64,000 bases of DNA from Leifsonia sp. EB41 (GCF_041262565.1 NZ_JBGCCJ010000001.1:3410001-3474000); one strand, 5' to 3'; counted from the first letter of the stretch, positions 42,308 to 53,858 are shown. Notes: generated by a model not told the origin, from the sequence alone. Numbers and translations: made by a program.

Positions 42308-42751
42308 TCAGAAGTGCCGGAAGCGGTCGGGCGCGAGGTCCCACGGGTCCTTGCCGAGCAGCTCGGCGACGGCGCGGAAGACGCAGCCCTCGATGTACAT
42401 CCGGCGGTGCAGGTCGTCGTCGCGGTGCAGCTTGGTCAGCCGCTGGATGGGCACCCGGTAGAGCACGACACGCCTGCGCGCGTGGTCGACATACCAGCGG
42501 TCCACGCCGTCGCTCCCGGTGTTGCCCACCGGCGTGGCAGCGACCTCGAAGTGCACGTCCGCCAGCTCGTCCGGCCAGACGCCCTTGAGGTAGTCGGCGG
42601 TGGAGGCCACGGTCATGTCGAAGAAGTCGATGCGGTTCTGCAGCATCGGCAGATGCGGCCCGGTGACCGGCCCGCGCGCGCCGCGGCCGTGACGGCTGCG
42701 CCACCGGCTGGTCGCCGGAGGGTTGCTGCTGGTGCGGCGGTTGCGGGGCAT
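42308..42751 (-). CDS. metallopeptidase-family (zincin-like) protein without an intact HExxH motif
   Basis: A 147-residue protein with a basic, Arg-rich first 30 residues, then a compact domain ending HRRMYIEGCVFRAVAELLG...DLAPDRFRHF. It resembles the small zincin-like family found beside DUF3499 and phosphomannomutase genes in actinobacteria. In the helix where HExxH is expected, no His-Glu pair is present, so zinc-dependent proteolysis is doubtful. It is divergent from DUF3499 with 42 bases between the starts. Function unknown. Confidence 0.7.
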   Translation of the reverse strand: MPRNRRTSSNPPATSRWRSRHGRGARGPVTGPHLPMLQNRIDFFDMTVASTADYLKGVWPDELADVHFEVAATPVGNTGSDGVDRWYVDHARRRVVLYRVPIQRLTKLHRDDDLHRRMYIEGCVFRAVAELLGKDPWDLAPDRFRHF

Positions 42752-42757
42752 GTCGCA

Positions 42758-42763
42758 ATCCTA
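42758..42763 (-). promoter_or_regulatory. candidate -10 box (TAGGAT), leaderless start
   Basis: On the minus strand TAGGAT is followed by TGCGAC and the ATG at 42751. No ribosome site is present, which fits a leaderless transcript divergent from that of DUF3499. Confidence 0.5.
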
Positions 42764-42780
42764 CGTCGGCGGGGCTCCGG

Positions 42781-42786
42781 TAGTCT
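42781..42786 (+). promoter_or_regulatory. candidate -10 box (TAGTCT), leaderless start
   Basis: TAGTCT is followed by seven bases and the ATG of the DUF3499 gene at 42794. There is no ribosome site between them. Confidence 0.5.
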
Positions 42787-42793
42787 GAGGCCG

Positions 42794-43006
42794 ATGTTGA
42801 GTCGCCCGTGTTCCCGTGTCGCGTGTCCGCGCGACGCTGTGTCGACGCTGACGTACGTCTACGCGGACTCGATGGCGGTGCTCGGCCCGCTCAGCCTCAA
42901 TCACGAGCCGCACTCGTACGATCTGTGCGCCATCCACGCGGAGCGGCTGTCGGCCCCGCAAGGCTGGCAGATCGTCCGCCACGAGGTCTTCGGCGAGATC
43001 AAGTAG
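42794..43006 (+). CDS. DUF3499 family small protein
   Basis: This 70-residue protein has Cys6 and Cys11 near the start (SRPCSRVACPRDA) and a later CAIH pair, which could bind zinc. DUF3499 members are short actinobacterial proteins encoded upstream of phosphomannomutase; their function is unknown. The ATG at 42794 agrees with the usual family start, and a -10-like box seven bases upstream suggests a leaderless mRNA. Its TAG stop is part of a second -10-like box before the next gene. Confidence 0.85.
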   Translation: MLSRPCSRVACPRDAVSTLTYVYADSMAVLGPLSLNHEPHSYDLCAIHAERLSAPQGWQIVRHEVFGEIK

Positions 43007-43009
43007 TGT
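43004..43009 (+). promoter_or_regulatory. candidate -10 box (TAGTGT) overlapping the DUF3499 stop codon
   Basis: The stop codon TAG of DUF3499 forms the first half of TAGTGT. Six bases later comes the GTG of the phosphomannomutase gene, with no ribosome site, suggesting a leaderless internal transcript. Confidence 0.4.
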
Positions 43010-43015
43010 GACCGG

Positions 43016-44458
43016 GTGCACACATCTGACTCGATCGACGACTACCGCGACGCCCTCTCCGGAGTGATCAAGACCTACGATGTGCGCGGGCTGGTCGGCA
43101 GCGGCCTGACCCCCGAAATCGTGACCGCGATCGCCGCCGCGTTCGTCGACGAGATCGGCGCTGCCGGGTCGGAGGTCGTGGTCGGCCACGACATGCGTGA
43201 CTCCTCTCCGGAGTTCGCCGCCGCGTTCGCGCGGGGCGCGCAGGCCCGCGGCGCGGACGTCGTGTCGATCGGGCTGTGCTCCACCGACGAGTCCTACTTC
43301 GCGTCCGGCGCGCTGCAGGCGCCCGCCGCGATGTTCACCGCGAGCCACAACCCCGCCACCTACAACGGCATCAAGCTCTCCCGCGCCGGTGCGCAGGGCC
43401 TCAGCCTCGACACCGGCCTCGCCGCCGTCCGCGACCGCGCGGCCGTCTACCTGGCCGAGGGGATGGAGCCCGTCGCCGAGCCCGGCTCGTACCGCGAGCA
43501 GGACGTGTTGGCCGACTACGCCGCGTACCTGCGCGGCCTGGTCGACCTCAGCGACATCCGACCGATCAAAATCGTCGTGGACGCGGGCAACGGCATGGGC
43601 GGGCTGACCGTCCCCGCCGTGCTCGGCGAGGCGGCCGGGCTGCCCGCTCTGCCCATCGAGATCGTCCCGCTGTACTTCGAGCTCGACGGCACCTTCCCGA
43701 ACCACGAGGCGAACCCGCTGGAGCCGGCGAACCTGGTCGACCTCCAGGCGGCGGTCGTGGAGCACGGCGCCGACCTCGGCCTCGCCTTCGACGGCGACGC
43801 GGACCGCTGCTTCGTCGTGGACGAGACCGGAGGCGCGGTGTCGCCGTCCGCCGTGGCCGCGATCGTCGCCCTCCGCGAGATCGACCGCGCCCGCGCGGAG
43901 GACCCGGACGCCGAGATCACGGTCATCCACAACCTGATCACCTCCAACATCGTCCCGGAGACGATCGAGGCCGCAGGCGCGACGGCCTACCGCACGCGGG
44001 TGGGCCACTCGCTCATCAAGGCGGCCATGCGCGAGTCGGGCGCGGTCTTCGGCGGAGAGCACTCCGCGCACTACTACTTCCGCGACTTCTGGAGCGCCGA
44101 CAACGGCATGCTGGCCGCGATGCACATGCTGGCCGAGTTCGGAGCGCAGGAGCGCCCGCTGTCCGAGCTGGCGGCGGCGTACACGCCGTACTCGCAGTCG
44201 GGCGAGATCAACTCGACGGTGGAGGACGTCCCCGCCGCCTACGCGCGCGTCGTGGAGGCGTTCACCGGCCGCGCCGAGTTCGACGAGCTGGACGGCCTGA
44301 CCATCACCGGCTACACGGACGAGACCGAGCCGTTCTGGTGGTTCTCGGTGCGCCCGTCCAACACCGAGCCGCTGCTGCGCCTCAACGTGGAGGCGGCGGA
44401 CGCCCCCACGATGACCCGCATCCGCGACGAGGTGCTGGCGCTCATCCGCGCCGAATAA
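43016..44458 (+). CDS. manB: phosphomannomutase/phosphoglucomutase
   Basis: A 480-residue alpha-D-phosphohexomutase. The phosphoserine is Ser110 in [15 protein letters not shown]; the metal-binding loop is [20 protein letters not shown] is the sugar-binding loop; and [15 protein letters not shown] is the phosphate-binding domain 4. It moves phosphate between C6 and C1 of mannose, the step between ManA and GDP-mannose pyrophosphorylase. GTG at 43016 is chosen because the protein then starts like its homologues; the distance to the DUF3499 stop is nine bases. In mycobacteria its counterpart also lies near manA and whiB2. Confidence 0.92.
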   Translation: MHTSDSIDDYRDALSGVIKTYDVRGLVGSGLTPEIVTAIAAAFVDEIGAAGSEVVVGHDMRDSSPEFAAAFARGAQARGADVVSIGLCSTDESYFASGALQAPAAMFTASHNPATYNGIKLSRAGAQGLSLDTGLAAVRDRAAVYLAEGMEPVAEPGSYREQDVLADYAAYLRGLVDLSDIRPIKIVVDAGNGMGGLTVPAVLGEAAGLPALPIEIVPLYFELDGTFPNHEANPLEPANLVDLQAAVVEHGADLGLAFDGDADRCFVVDETGGAVSPSAVAAIVALREIDRARAEDPDAEITVIHNLITSNIVPETIEAAGATAYRTRVGHSLIKAAMRESGAVFGGEHSAHYYFRDFWSADNGMLAAMHMLAEFGAQERPLSELAAAYTPYSQSGEINSTVEDVPAAYARVVEAFTGRAEFDELDGLTITGYTDETEPFWWFSVRPSNTEPLLRLNVEAADAPTMTRIRDEVLALIRAE

Positions 44459-44514
44459 CACCCTCCCGCCGTCATCGGACTGGTGCGATAACGCGGGCAT
44501 GGGAGAATGTCGGC

Positions 44515-45995
<1,481 letters not shown>

Positions 45996-45996
<1 letters not shown>

Positions 45997-46547
45997 TGGC
46001 GCTCGACTTCGCAGACCGGGAGCTCCCCGGCGGCCTCCTCCTGCGCCTGCGCCGGGAGGAGGACGCCCCGGCGCTCGCCGCCGCCTACGTCCGCAACCGC
46101 GGCCACCTGGCCCCCTGGGACCCGACGCGCTCGGAGGAGTTCTTCACCGAGGCCGGGCAGCGCACCCGCACGCTGGAACTCCTGGCGCTCCGTTCGCTGG
46201 AGACCGCGGTGCCGCTCGTGATCGTGGACGGTGATGAGATCGCCGGAGGGATGGACCTCAGCAACATCGTCCGCGGCGCCTTCCAGAGCGCGATGGTCGG
46301 CTACTGGCTCGACCGCGGCCACACCGGCCGCGGCCTGGCGTCGGTGGCGCTGACCGCCCTGCTCGACGCGGCCCGCGACGACTACGCCCTGCACCGCGTG
46401 CAGGCGGCGACCCTGCTGGCCAACCACGCCTCCCAGTCGGTCCTCACACGCGCAGGTTTCGAGCGGATCGGCGTCGCGCCGAACTACCTGAAGATCGCCG
46501 GGCGCTGGCAGGACCACGTGCTGTTCCAGAAGATCCTGCACGACTGA
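45996..46547 (+). CDS. GNAT-family N-acetyltransferase, RimJ/RimL-like
   Basis: A 183-residue protein with the RimJ/RimL layout: LRLRREEDAPALAAAYVRNRGHLAPWDP at the start, GYWLDRGHTGRGLASVALTALLDAA as the acetyl-CoA loop, and HRVQAATLLANHASQSVLTRAGFERIG with the conserved Asn/Ser region. Such enzymes acetylate protein N-termini or small amines. It shares one base with the ahcY stop, so it is coupled to it, although no pathway link is known. Substrate unknown. Confidence 0.88.
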
Positions 46548-46569
46548 GCAGGCGTCCGGAGGGAACTCG

Positions 46570-47472
46570 TCACACCTCCGCGAACGCCCGCACCGGGAAC
46601 GTCCCGAACCCCTCCACCGCCGGCGGCGCCGCCGTGAAGTGCGCGCCGCGGGCGGGCAGGTCGCCGAGCCGGGTCAGGTGCTCCACGACGTGGATGCCGT
46701 GCGCCAGCAGGATGCTGTGCGCCGGGCGCGAGCCGCCGCTCTCGGTGTCGTCGATGTTGAGGGAGTCGATGCCGACGAGCGTCACGCCCGCGTTCGCCAG
46801 GTGCTGCGCGCCGGCCTCCGTGAGGTAGGGCGCACCGGTCGCGTAGTCCGGCGTTCCGAAGCGGGTGTCCCAGCCGGTGTGCAGCAGCACGGCCGTGCCG
46901 GCCAGGTCGCGGTCGTAGAACGCCGACGCGGGGATGCCGCGCTCGGCGGCGTCCGCCAGGTGGAACACTTCGGCGGGCAGCCCGACCAGGGTCGCGAGGT
47001 CGAGCGAGGCGAGGTCGCCGCCGTCCGCGTAGCGGTGGTAGGGGCTGTCGAGGTACGTACCGGTGTTGCCGATCATCGTGATGACATCCATCGCGAACTC
47101 GGTGCCGGGGGCGTAGCGCGCGCGGGAGTCCTCCCGGGTGAGGTGCGGGGTGATGACCGGCTCGGGGAGGCCGGGGTAGGTGACCAGTCCGGCGCGGATG
47201 CGGTGGCTGAGGTCGACGACGCGGCGCGCCGGGGAGCCGGGCGACGGTGTCTCCATCCCACGGCTGCCGCGGTGCTGCTCGGCCACGATCCGCAGGTCCC
47301 GCAGCTCGACGGCGCCGACGAGCGCGAGGCCGAGGTGACGGACGAACAGCTCGGCGACCTCCTCCTCGCCGACCGACGCCGATGGCACGTCGAGCCGGAA
47401 CCCCTCCGCGGTCAGCCCGCCGCCGTTGACGAACGACACGCTCGCGTCGAAGTGGGCACGGTACTCGGTCAT
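46570..47472 (-). CDS. cyclase-family (kynurenine formamidase-like) hydrolase with N-terminal extra domain
   Basis: A 300-residue protein. From about residue 84 it follows the cyclase/formamidase family PF04199: VVDLSHRIRAGLVTYPGLP, the metal-site motif GTYLDSPYHR (the position of HXGTHXDXPXH, here partly changed), and LLHTGWD, VGIDSLNIDD. The first 75 residues form a separate small module (FVNGGGLTAEGFRLDVP, EVAELFVRHLGLALVGAVEL, EQHRGSRG) that some relatives encode alone. There is no stop or frameshift between the parts, so a natural fusion is likely. AGGAG lies six bases before the ATG. The substrate is unknown; amide or ester hydrolysis is inferred from the family. Confidence 0.75.
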   Translation of the reverse strand: MTEYRAHFDASVSFVNGGGLTAEGFRLDVPSASVGEEEVAELFVRHLGLALVGAVELRDLRIVAEQHRGSRGMETPSPGSPARRVVDLSHRIRAGLVTYPGLPEPVITPHLTREDSRARYAPGTEFAMDVITMIGNTGTYLDSPYHRYADGGDLASLDLATLVGLPAEVFHLADAAERGIPASAFYDRDLAGTAVLLHTGWDTRFGTPDYATGAPYLTEAGAQHLANAGVTLVGIDSLNIDDTESGGSRPAHSILLAHGIHVVEHLTRLGDLPARGAHFTAAPPAVEGFGTFPVRAFAEV

Positions 47473-47516
47473 CGGCGCTCCTGGGTGTGCGGATGGGGTC
47501 AGCGGTGCGGGACGCG

Positions 47517-48395
47517 TCAGCGATCGGGGAAGGAGTGCGGCAGCGCGTCGAGCACCGGCTCCAGGCGCTGCAGCCGCTCGGCCTCCAGCGCCAGCCCCGA
47601 GGCGTCCCGCTGCCGGCGGAGAACGGCCACCGCGACGAGGAACGCCTCGGCGTCGACCTGCGGCAGCGGCGACACGTACGGCGCCGCCTCGCGGGCGAGC
47701 TCAGTGCTCAGCCCGTACCGGGCGGCGGGGGTGAGCTGCGGAGCCTGCCGCACGAACTGCGCGATCCGGCGCGACAGCCGGTCGGGCAGCCTCCCGACGT
47801 CCGCGTTCTGCGCCCAGCCGGCGAGCTGCGGCGGCAGGTACAGCGTGAGCGGCTGCGGGTGCGGGACGCGCTCGAGCTGGCTGTAGGTGCCCGCCAGCAG
47901 GTCGCCGAGGCGCTTGGAGCGCGAGTTGAGGAGGCCGGTCAGCGCGGCGATGCCGCCGAAGGTCAGGTAGATCTCGAGCACGCCGGCGAGGGCGCGGATG
48001 AACGCGTGACGGAAGCCGATCGCGCCGCCGTCGTCGCGCACGATGCGGGCGCCGACCGCCAGCCTGCCGAGCGAACGGCCGCGGGTCAGCAATTCCATCC
48101 CGGTCGGGAGGATCACCATTCCGAACACCAGGATGAGGATGATCAGCGCGCGTACCAGCGCCTGGTCGAGTCCGCCGCCGGTTCCCACCAGGATGAGGAT
48201 CAGCCCGAGCATGACGAGCATCGAGAACAGCCAGTCGATGATCGTCCCTGCCGCGCGGAGGATGTAGCTCGCCGGCTTGACGTCCAGGGTGACGGCCTCG
48301 CCCGTGACCAGCTCGCGCTCGGGCGCGGGACCCCCCGTCGAGAGGCTCGCCGTCGAAAGGCCCCCACTCGGGAGGAGGGGCGCGGATGCCGTCAT
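47517..48395 (-). CDS. RDD family membrane protein
   Basis: A 292-residue protein. The RDD domain covers about residues 40-175: LDVKPASYILRAAGTIIDWLF (with the R..D pattern), three hydrophobic segments, and SLGRLAVGARIVRDDGG. A C-terminal cytoplasmic region of about 115 residues lacks a known fold. I prefer the ATG at 48395 to one three codons earlier. The gene is divergent from the SpoIIM-like gene with only 17 bases between start codons. RDD proteins are little understood; in actinobacteria they often accompany SpoIIM, MoxR and DUF58 proteins, as here. Confidence 0.85.
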   Translation of the reverse strand: MTASAPLLPSGGLSTASLSTGGPAPERELVTGEAVTLDVKPASYILRAAGTIIDWLFSMLVMLGLILILVGTGGGLDQALVRALIILILVFGMVILPTGMELLTRGRSLGRLAVGARIVRDDGGAIGFRHAFIRALAGVLEIYLTFGGIAALTGLLNSRSKRLGDLLAGTYSQLERVPHPQPLTLYLPPQLAGWAQNADVGRLPDRLSRRIAQFVRQAPQLTPAARYGLSTELAREAAPYVSPLPQVDAEAFLVAVAVLRRQRDASGLALEAERLQRLEPVLDALPHSFPDR

Positions 48396-48398
48396 GGC

Positions 48399-48404
48399 TA
48401 TCAT
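48399..48404 (+). promoter_or_regulatory. candidate -10 box (TATCAT) for the SpoIIM-like gene
   Basis: TATCAT is followed by eight bases and the ATG at 48413. It lies inside the start region of the divergent RDD gene. No ribosome site fits this start, so a leaderless transcript is possible. Confidence 0.35.
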
Positions 48405-48412
48405 TCAAGCAG

Positions 48413-49408
48413 ATGGATCTCGACGCATACACTGCCGCGCACAGCGCCGACTGGGAGAGGCTCTCCCGGCTGGCCCGCCGCCGACGCCTGGACGGCCGCG
48501 ACGCCGACGAGCTGATCGACCTGTACCAGTCCGGGGCGGCCGATCTGTCGGCCATCCAGACCAGCGCGGGCTCGACAGCGGTGGGGGACCGGCTCTCGGT
48601 CACGCTCGCCTCGGCCCGGCTGCGCTTCACGGGCGCGGGCTCGAATCTGTTCTCGCAGCTGCCGCGGTTCTTCGCCCTGCAGCTCCCCGCGGCGCTCTAC
48701 CGGATCCGCTGGATCGTGCTGGCCGTCGCGGTCGCGACCGTGATCGTCTCCACCCTGTACGCGCTCTGGATCAGCGGCAACCCGGAGGTGCTGCGCAACC
48801 TCGGCGACGACGCCGCCCTGAAGCAGTATGTGAACCACTCGTTCGTCGACTACTACTCGAACAATCCCGCGGCGTCGTTCGCGGGCCAGGTGTGGACCAA
48901 CAACGCCTGGATCGCCGCGCAGTGCATCGCGTTCGGGATCACCGGGCTGTGGGTGCCGTACGTGCTCATCCAGAACGCGGTCGGGATCGGCACGGCGGCC
49001 GGGGTCATGTTCGCCTACGGCCGCGGCGACGTGCTGTTCTCGTACATCCTGCCGCACGGCCTCCTGGAGCTCACCAGCGTGTTCGTCGCCGCCGCGGCGG
49101 GCCTGCGGATCTTCTGGGCCTGGATCGCGCCGGGCGCCCGCACGCGCGGGCAGGCGCTCGCCGAGGATGGCCGCGCGCTGTTCACGGTCGCGATCGGCTG
49201 CGTGATCAGCCTGTTCGTCTCCGGCCTGATCGAGGGCTTCGTGACGCCGTCCGCGCTCCCGGTGTGGCTGAAGATCGCCATCGGCGCGCTCGCGCTCGCG
49301 GCGTACCTCTTGTACATGCTGTTCGTCGGCGGCCGCGCCGTGCGCGCCGGCGAGACCGGCGACCTCACCGAGTTCGAGGCCGGCGACCGCCGCGTCGTCG
49401 CCGGCTGA
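48413..49408 (+). CDS. SpoIIM-like (stage II sporulation protein M/DUF95) membrane protein
   Basis: 331 residues with a charged cytoplasmic N-terminus (DWERLSRLARRRRLDGRDADELIDLYQ) and five or six membrane helices between about 105 and 310, including FSYILPHGLLELTSVFVAAAAGLRI, a typical SpoIIM feature. The ATG at 48413 gives the usual family N-terminus; a start nine codons earlier is possible but would overlap the divergent gene more. The organism shows no endospore genes here; in actinobacteria this protein is part of the RDD/MoxR/DUF58 cluster, with unknown envelope role. Confidence 0.88.
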   Translation: MDLDAYTAAHSADWERLSRLARRRRLDGRDADELIDLYQSGAADLSAIQTSAGSTAVGDRLSVTLASARLRFTGAGSNLFSQLPRFFALQLPAALYRIRWIVLAVAVATVIVSTLYALWISGNPEVLRNLGDDAALKQYVNHSFVDYYSNNPAASFAGQVWTNNAWIAAQCIAFGITGLWVPYVLIQNAVGIGTAAGVMFAYGRGDVLFSYILPHGLLELTSVFVAAAAGLRIFWAWIAPGARTRGQALAEDGRALFTVAIGCVISLFVSGLIEGFVTPSALPVWLKIAIGALALAAYLLYMLFVGGRAVRAGETGDLTEFEAGDRRVVAG

Positions 49409-49412
49409 GCCA

Positions 49413-49544
49413 CACGATTCGTGCCGAATGTCGCGTTTCGCGGCGCCAAAGGCACGATTCGTGCCGAATGTGCCGGCCGCGATTCGTGCCGAATGCGCGC
49501 AATAACGGCGTCGAAGGCGCGATTCGGCAGGAATGTGCGGGCGC
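49413..49544. repeat. 65-bp tandem duplication carrying four ATTCG-N3-CGAAT-like palindromes
   Basis: Four copies of CGATTCGTGCCGAATG begin at 49415, 49455, 49480 and 49520 (the last is degenerate, CGATTCGGCAGGAATG). The spacing of 40, 25 and 40 bases and similar spacers (CGGCGCCAAAGGC and CGGCGTCGAAGGC) show a duplicated 65-bp unit. The block fills the whole gap between the convergent SpoIIM-like and DUF58 genes and may act as terminator or protein-binding array. Confidence 0.8.
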
Positions 49545-50876
49545 TCAGAGGCGGCCGGCGGCCTTCAGCGCGAGGTAACGGTCGGCGAGGGCCGGCGGGA
49601 GGTCGGCGGGGGAGCCCGTGACCACCTCGCCGCCCAGGCGGCGCACGGCGGCCGACACACGCGCCACGTCGAGCAGCGCCCGTTCGGCGGAGGCTGCTCG
49701 GTAGACGTCCTCGCGGCGGTCGCGCTGCGTCGTCGCGGCCTCCGTGTCCGGGTCGGTCACGCTCGCCACCAGCACGAGGTGCTTGCGGGTGAGCTGCGGC
49801 AGCACGGAGAGGAGGCCGCGCGAGCCTGCCGGCGCGTCCAGCGAGGTCAGCAGCACGACGAGCGAGCGCTGGCTGGTCAGCGTCCCGACCTGGGCGGGCA
49901 CGGCCGACCAGTCCATCTCGATGAGCGCGGGCTCGATGCCCGCCATCGTGTCCACCATCCGAGAGAGCAGCTCGGACCCGGCCGCCCCCTGCACGCGGCC
50001 GCGGACGACGCGATCGTACGCCACCAGGTCGACCCGGTCGCCGGCCCGGGAGGCCAGCGCCGCCAGTAGCAGCGACGCCTCGAACGCGGTGTCGATGCGC
50101 GGCTCGTCCGCGATGCGCGCCGCCGAGGTGCGGGCGGTGTCGATCACCAGCACCACACGCCGATCGCGCTCCGGCCGCCAGGTGCGGACCATCACCCGGG
50201 CGCCGCGGCCTCCGGTCGGGTCGTGCCGCCGGGCGGTCGCCCGCCAGTCGATCGACCGCACGTCGTCGCCGCGCACATACTCGCGCAGGGAGTCGAACTC
50301 GGTGCCCTGGCCGCGCAGCATCACGCTCGTGGTGCCGTCCAGCTCGCGGAGCCGCGCCAGCCGTGACGGCAGGTGCTTGCGGGCGTTGAACGGCGGCAGC
50401 ACGCGGATGCGGCCGGGGGCGGAGAGCGTTGCCTGCCGCGCCCAGAGGCCCAGCGGCCCCAACGCGCGAACGGTGACCTGCTCCACCCGGCGCTCGCCGC
50501 GCCGCCACGGTGTCAGCGACGCCACGACGCGGCGGCGCTCGCCGGCCGGGACGCTGATCGCGGTGCGCGTGGGCTCCGCACCGGCCGACGGCTCCCACGC
50601 GTCGCGCAGCACGCCGCGCAGAGTCCGCGCGCCGGTGTTGGTCACGAAGAGCTCGCTCGCGGCCTCCGCGCCCAGGCGGACCCGAGCCGGCAGCTCCCTG
50701 CTCAGCCGCAGCCGGCGTGGGGAGGCCGCCAGCGCGAGGTCGATCGCTCCCAGCACCAGGCACAGCAGCACCCAGCCGCCGAGCGCGGCGTAGGCGGGCC
50801 CCGTCGCGCCGCCGAGCAGCACGACGGGGACGACGCCCAGCGCGAGCAGGGCGACGAAACGTCCGGACACGGTCAT
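49545..50876 (-). CDS. DUF58 domain protein
   Basis: A 443-residue protein with two N-terminal membrane helices (about 8-55), then a beta-rich part and the DUF58 core FDSLREYVRGDDVRSIDWRATARR (about residues 200-223). A VWA-like region follows with VVLVIDTARTS. DUF58 proteins accompany MoxR AAA ATPases and may act as chaperone targets or in assembly of complexes. The gene starts ten bases after the moxR stop, so it is in the same operon. Specific role unknown. Confidence 0.9.
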   Translation of the reverse strand: MTVSGRFVALLALGVVPVVLLGGATGPAYAALGGWVLLCLVLGAIDLALAASPRRLRLSRELPARVRLGAEAASELFVTNTGARTLRGVLRDAWEPSAGAEPTRTAISVPAGERRRVVASLTPWRRGERRVEQVTVRALGPLGLWARQATLSAPGRIRVLPPFNARKHLPSRLARLRELDGTTSVMLRGQGTEFDSLREYVRGDDVRSIDWRATARRHDPTGGRGARVMVRTWRPERDRRVVLVIDTARTSAARIADEPRIDTAFEASLLLAALASRAGDRVDLVAYDRVVRGRVQGAAGSELLSRMVDTMAGIEPALIEMDWSAVPAQVGTLTSQRSLVVLLTSLDAPAGSRGLLSVLPQLTRKHLVLVASVTDPDTEAATTQRDRREDVYRAASAERALLDVARVSAAVRRLGGEVVTGSPADLPPALADRYLALKAAGRL

Positions 50877-50885
50877 CGTCGGGGC

Positions 50886-51907
<1,022 letters not shown>

Positions 51908-51911
<4 letters not shown>

Positions 51912-53203
51912 GGTTCCATTCTTCCGGTCGTTCGCCGAGTGTGTGGAGTGTGCGGAGAGTGCGGCGAGGCGGCGTCGGCCGTCGCGCTTTCGAGCTCGGC
52001 CAGCCGGTCGGAGAGCTCGACGAGCTCCCGGTCGCTGCCCGGACGCTGTTCCAGGAGCAGGTAGCGGATGCCGGCGTGGTCGCGGCCGGTGATCGCGGCG
52101 ACGGCGTCGGCGACCTCCTCAGTGGTGGCCACGCGCGGGAGGCCGACCTGGGAGGCCAGGCGGCCGATCGCCCCGATGCGCAGGGCGTCGGCGGCGCGGA
52201 GCCGTGCGGACGACCGCTGGTACAGGCGGGCGCGGCCCTCCCGGGTCTCGCCGGCGCGCACGACGACGGGGAGGTGTTCGACCACCAGCGGCCCGAAGCG
52301 GCGCCCGCGCCAGACGGCGGCGGCGACGAACACCAGCGTCAGCAGTAGGAGGACCGGCGTCACCCAGCCCGGTGTCAGCGTCGCGAGGTCGGGCGGCCCG
52401 GTGACCGGCCGGTCGAGCAGGCCGGGCAGGTACCAGACCAGCGTGCGGTGCTCGCCGAGGAGCCCGAGGCCGAGGGCGGCGTTGCCGAGCCGGTCGACGC
52501 CGTCGTTCATGAGGGTGGCGGCGGACCCGAGCAGGTAGACGGTGCGGCCGTCGTAGGTCGTGTGCACGAGGGACGCGCGGCCTCCCGACGCCACGAAGCA
52601 GGCGGTGGCGTCGCCGGTCACGCGGAAGCTGCCGGGTGACGCGACGCCCTTGGTGTTGGCGGTGGGCCGCGGGTCGATCCGGACTGCGCGCTGGGCGACG
52701 GGCAGGTCGCAGCCGGCTGCGGCCGTGGAGCCGGGGTCGCCCGCCGCGTGCACGCCCGGGGCGAGGGCCTGCAGCGCGGCGAAGTCGGGCTCGACCAGCA
52801 CGATGGTGCTCGCGATCGAGGTGAGCTGGTCGTAGCCCTGCCGGTCGAGGTTGCCCGCCGGGTCGTAGACGAGCACGGTGGTGTCGTCTCCCGCGGCGGC
52901 GCGCACCTCGTCGAGCGTCCCGGCCGTGCGCACGGTCACGCCCTGCTGGCCGAGCACCTGCACGAGGGCCTTGCCGCCGGCGGGGCCGGGGTTGGTGGCG
53001 CTCAGCGGGTCGCCGCCGATGCCGCGGTCGCCGTTCAGCAGCACGCCGGACAGCCCGACGATCACGGCGATGACGGCGAGGACGATCCACGGCACGGCGC
53101 GGCGCGCGGTGCGACGGACGGTGGGGGAGACCGCGGGAGCGTCGGCCGGGCCGGCCTCCGGCGCGGGCGGGCGCTCGGCTTCTGGTGCGAGGGTTCCGGT
53201 CAT
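51908..53203 (-). CDS. DUF4350 domain membrane protein
   Basis: 431 residues with a Pro-rich cytoplasmic start, a membrane helix at about 35-56, an exported region of about 200 residues (GDRGIGGDPLSATNPGPAGGKALVQVLGQQGV matches the DUF4350 start), and a second helix near 260-280, followed by a cytoplasmic tail. This two-helix layout is usual for the family, which belongs to the MoxR/DUF58/DUF4129 clusters. It overlaps by four bases both the DUF4129 gene upstream and moxR downstream, showing tight coupling. Function unknown. Confidence 0.9.
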
Positions 53204-53856
53204 GCCAGGGTTCCGGTCATGCTCTCGGGGGCTTCCTGGGCCGGCCGCACCCGCTGGAGCCGCCCGTCGAGGTCGAGGAGGTGCCGGTATCCGGCCCCGG
53301 AGCCAGGTCGGTCGAGGTAGCGCACCTCGTCGAAGGTCCGGGCCGCCTGGCGCAGCTCGGCCGCCTCCGCGGCCGCCGCACGCGAGGCCTGAGAGGCGAA
53401 CTCGGTCGCGGTGGTGCCGGGGCGGACCTCCACCAGGGTGCGCTCGTCGAGTGCGGCCGCGATGGCGCGGAACTGCTCCTCGATCGCGAGCGGCCAGTCC
53501 TCGGCGCGCGCCGCGTCGGCCGCCGACCGCCGCAGCTCGTCCGCCGACCGCGCGTCGCCGGCGCCGAACAGCGCGCGCGGTGCGGACGCCGCCCGCCGGT
53601 TGACCCTGGGCCGGCCGAACACGAGGAACGCAACCACGATGACGGCCGCGACGATCAGCACGACCACGACGAGGAGCACAGGACTCGCAGACCCGGTCGG
53701 ACCGTTCAGCAGCGACGCGAGCCAGTCCTGCACCGCCTTGGAGGCGATGTCGAACCAGGTCGGCTTCGCCGTCTGGTACTCCGGCTTGGCGAGCTCGTTG
53801 CGGATCCAGTCCTGCGCCTGCGGCGAGCTCGGATCGACCGGGATGTCGAGGTGCAC
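53200..53856 (-). CDS. DUF4129 domain membrane protein
   Basis: A 218-residue protein: an N-terminal region starting VHLDIPVDPSSPQAQDWIRNEL, one membrane helix (about 63-87), and the cytoplasmic DUF4129 part with SADELRRSAADAARAEDWPLAIEEQFRAIAAALDER and GTTATEFA. The family often appears as a C-terminal part of transglutaminase-like proteins but is separate here. GTG at 53856 is two bases after the preceding stop. There is no upstream start without running into the previous gene in another frame. It is coupled to DUF4350. Confidence 0.85.
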   Translation of the reverse strand: MHLDIPVDPSSPQAQDWIRNELAKPEYQTAKPTWFDIASKAVQDWLASLLNGPTGSASPVLLVVVVLIVAAVIVVAFLVFGRPRVNRRAASAPRALFGAGDARSADELRRSAADAARAEDWPLAIEEQFRAIAAALDERTLVEVRPGTTATEFASQASRAAAAEAAELRQAARTFDEVRYLDRPGSGAGYRHLLDLDGRLQRVRPAQEAPESMTGTLA

Positions 53857-53858
53857 GC

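Noticed and set aside
49413-49544. CRISPR-like short regular repeats
   Set aside because: Spacers are not unique, only two 65-bp units exist and no cas gene is present; it is a tandem duplication.
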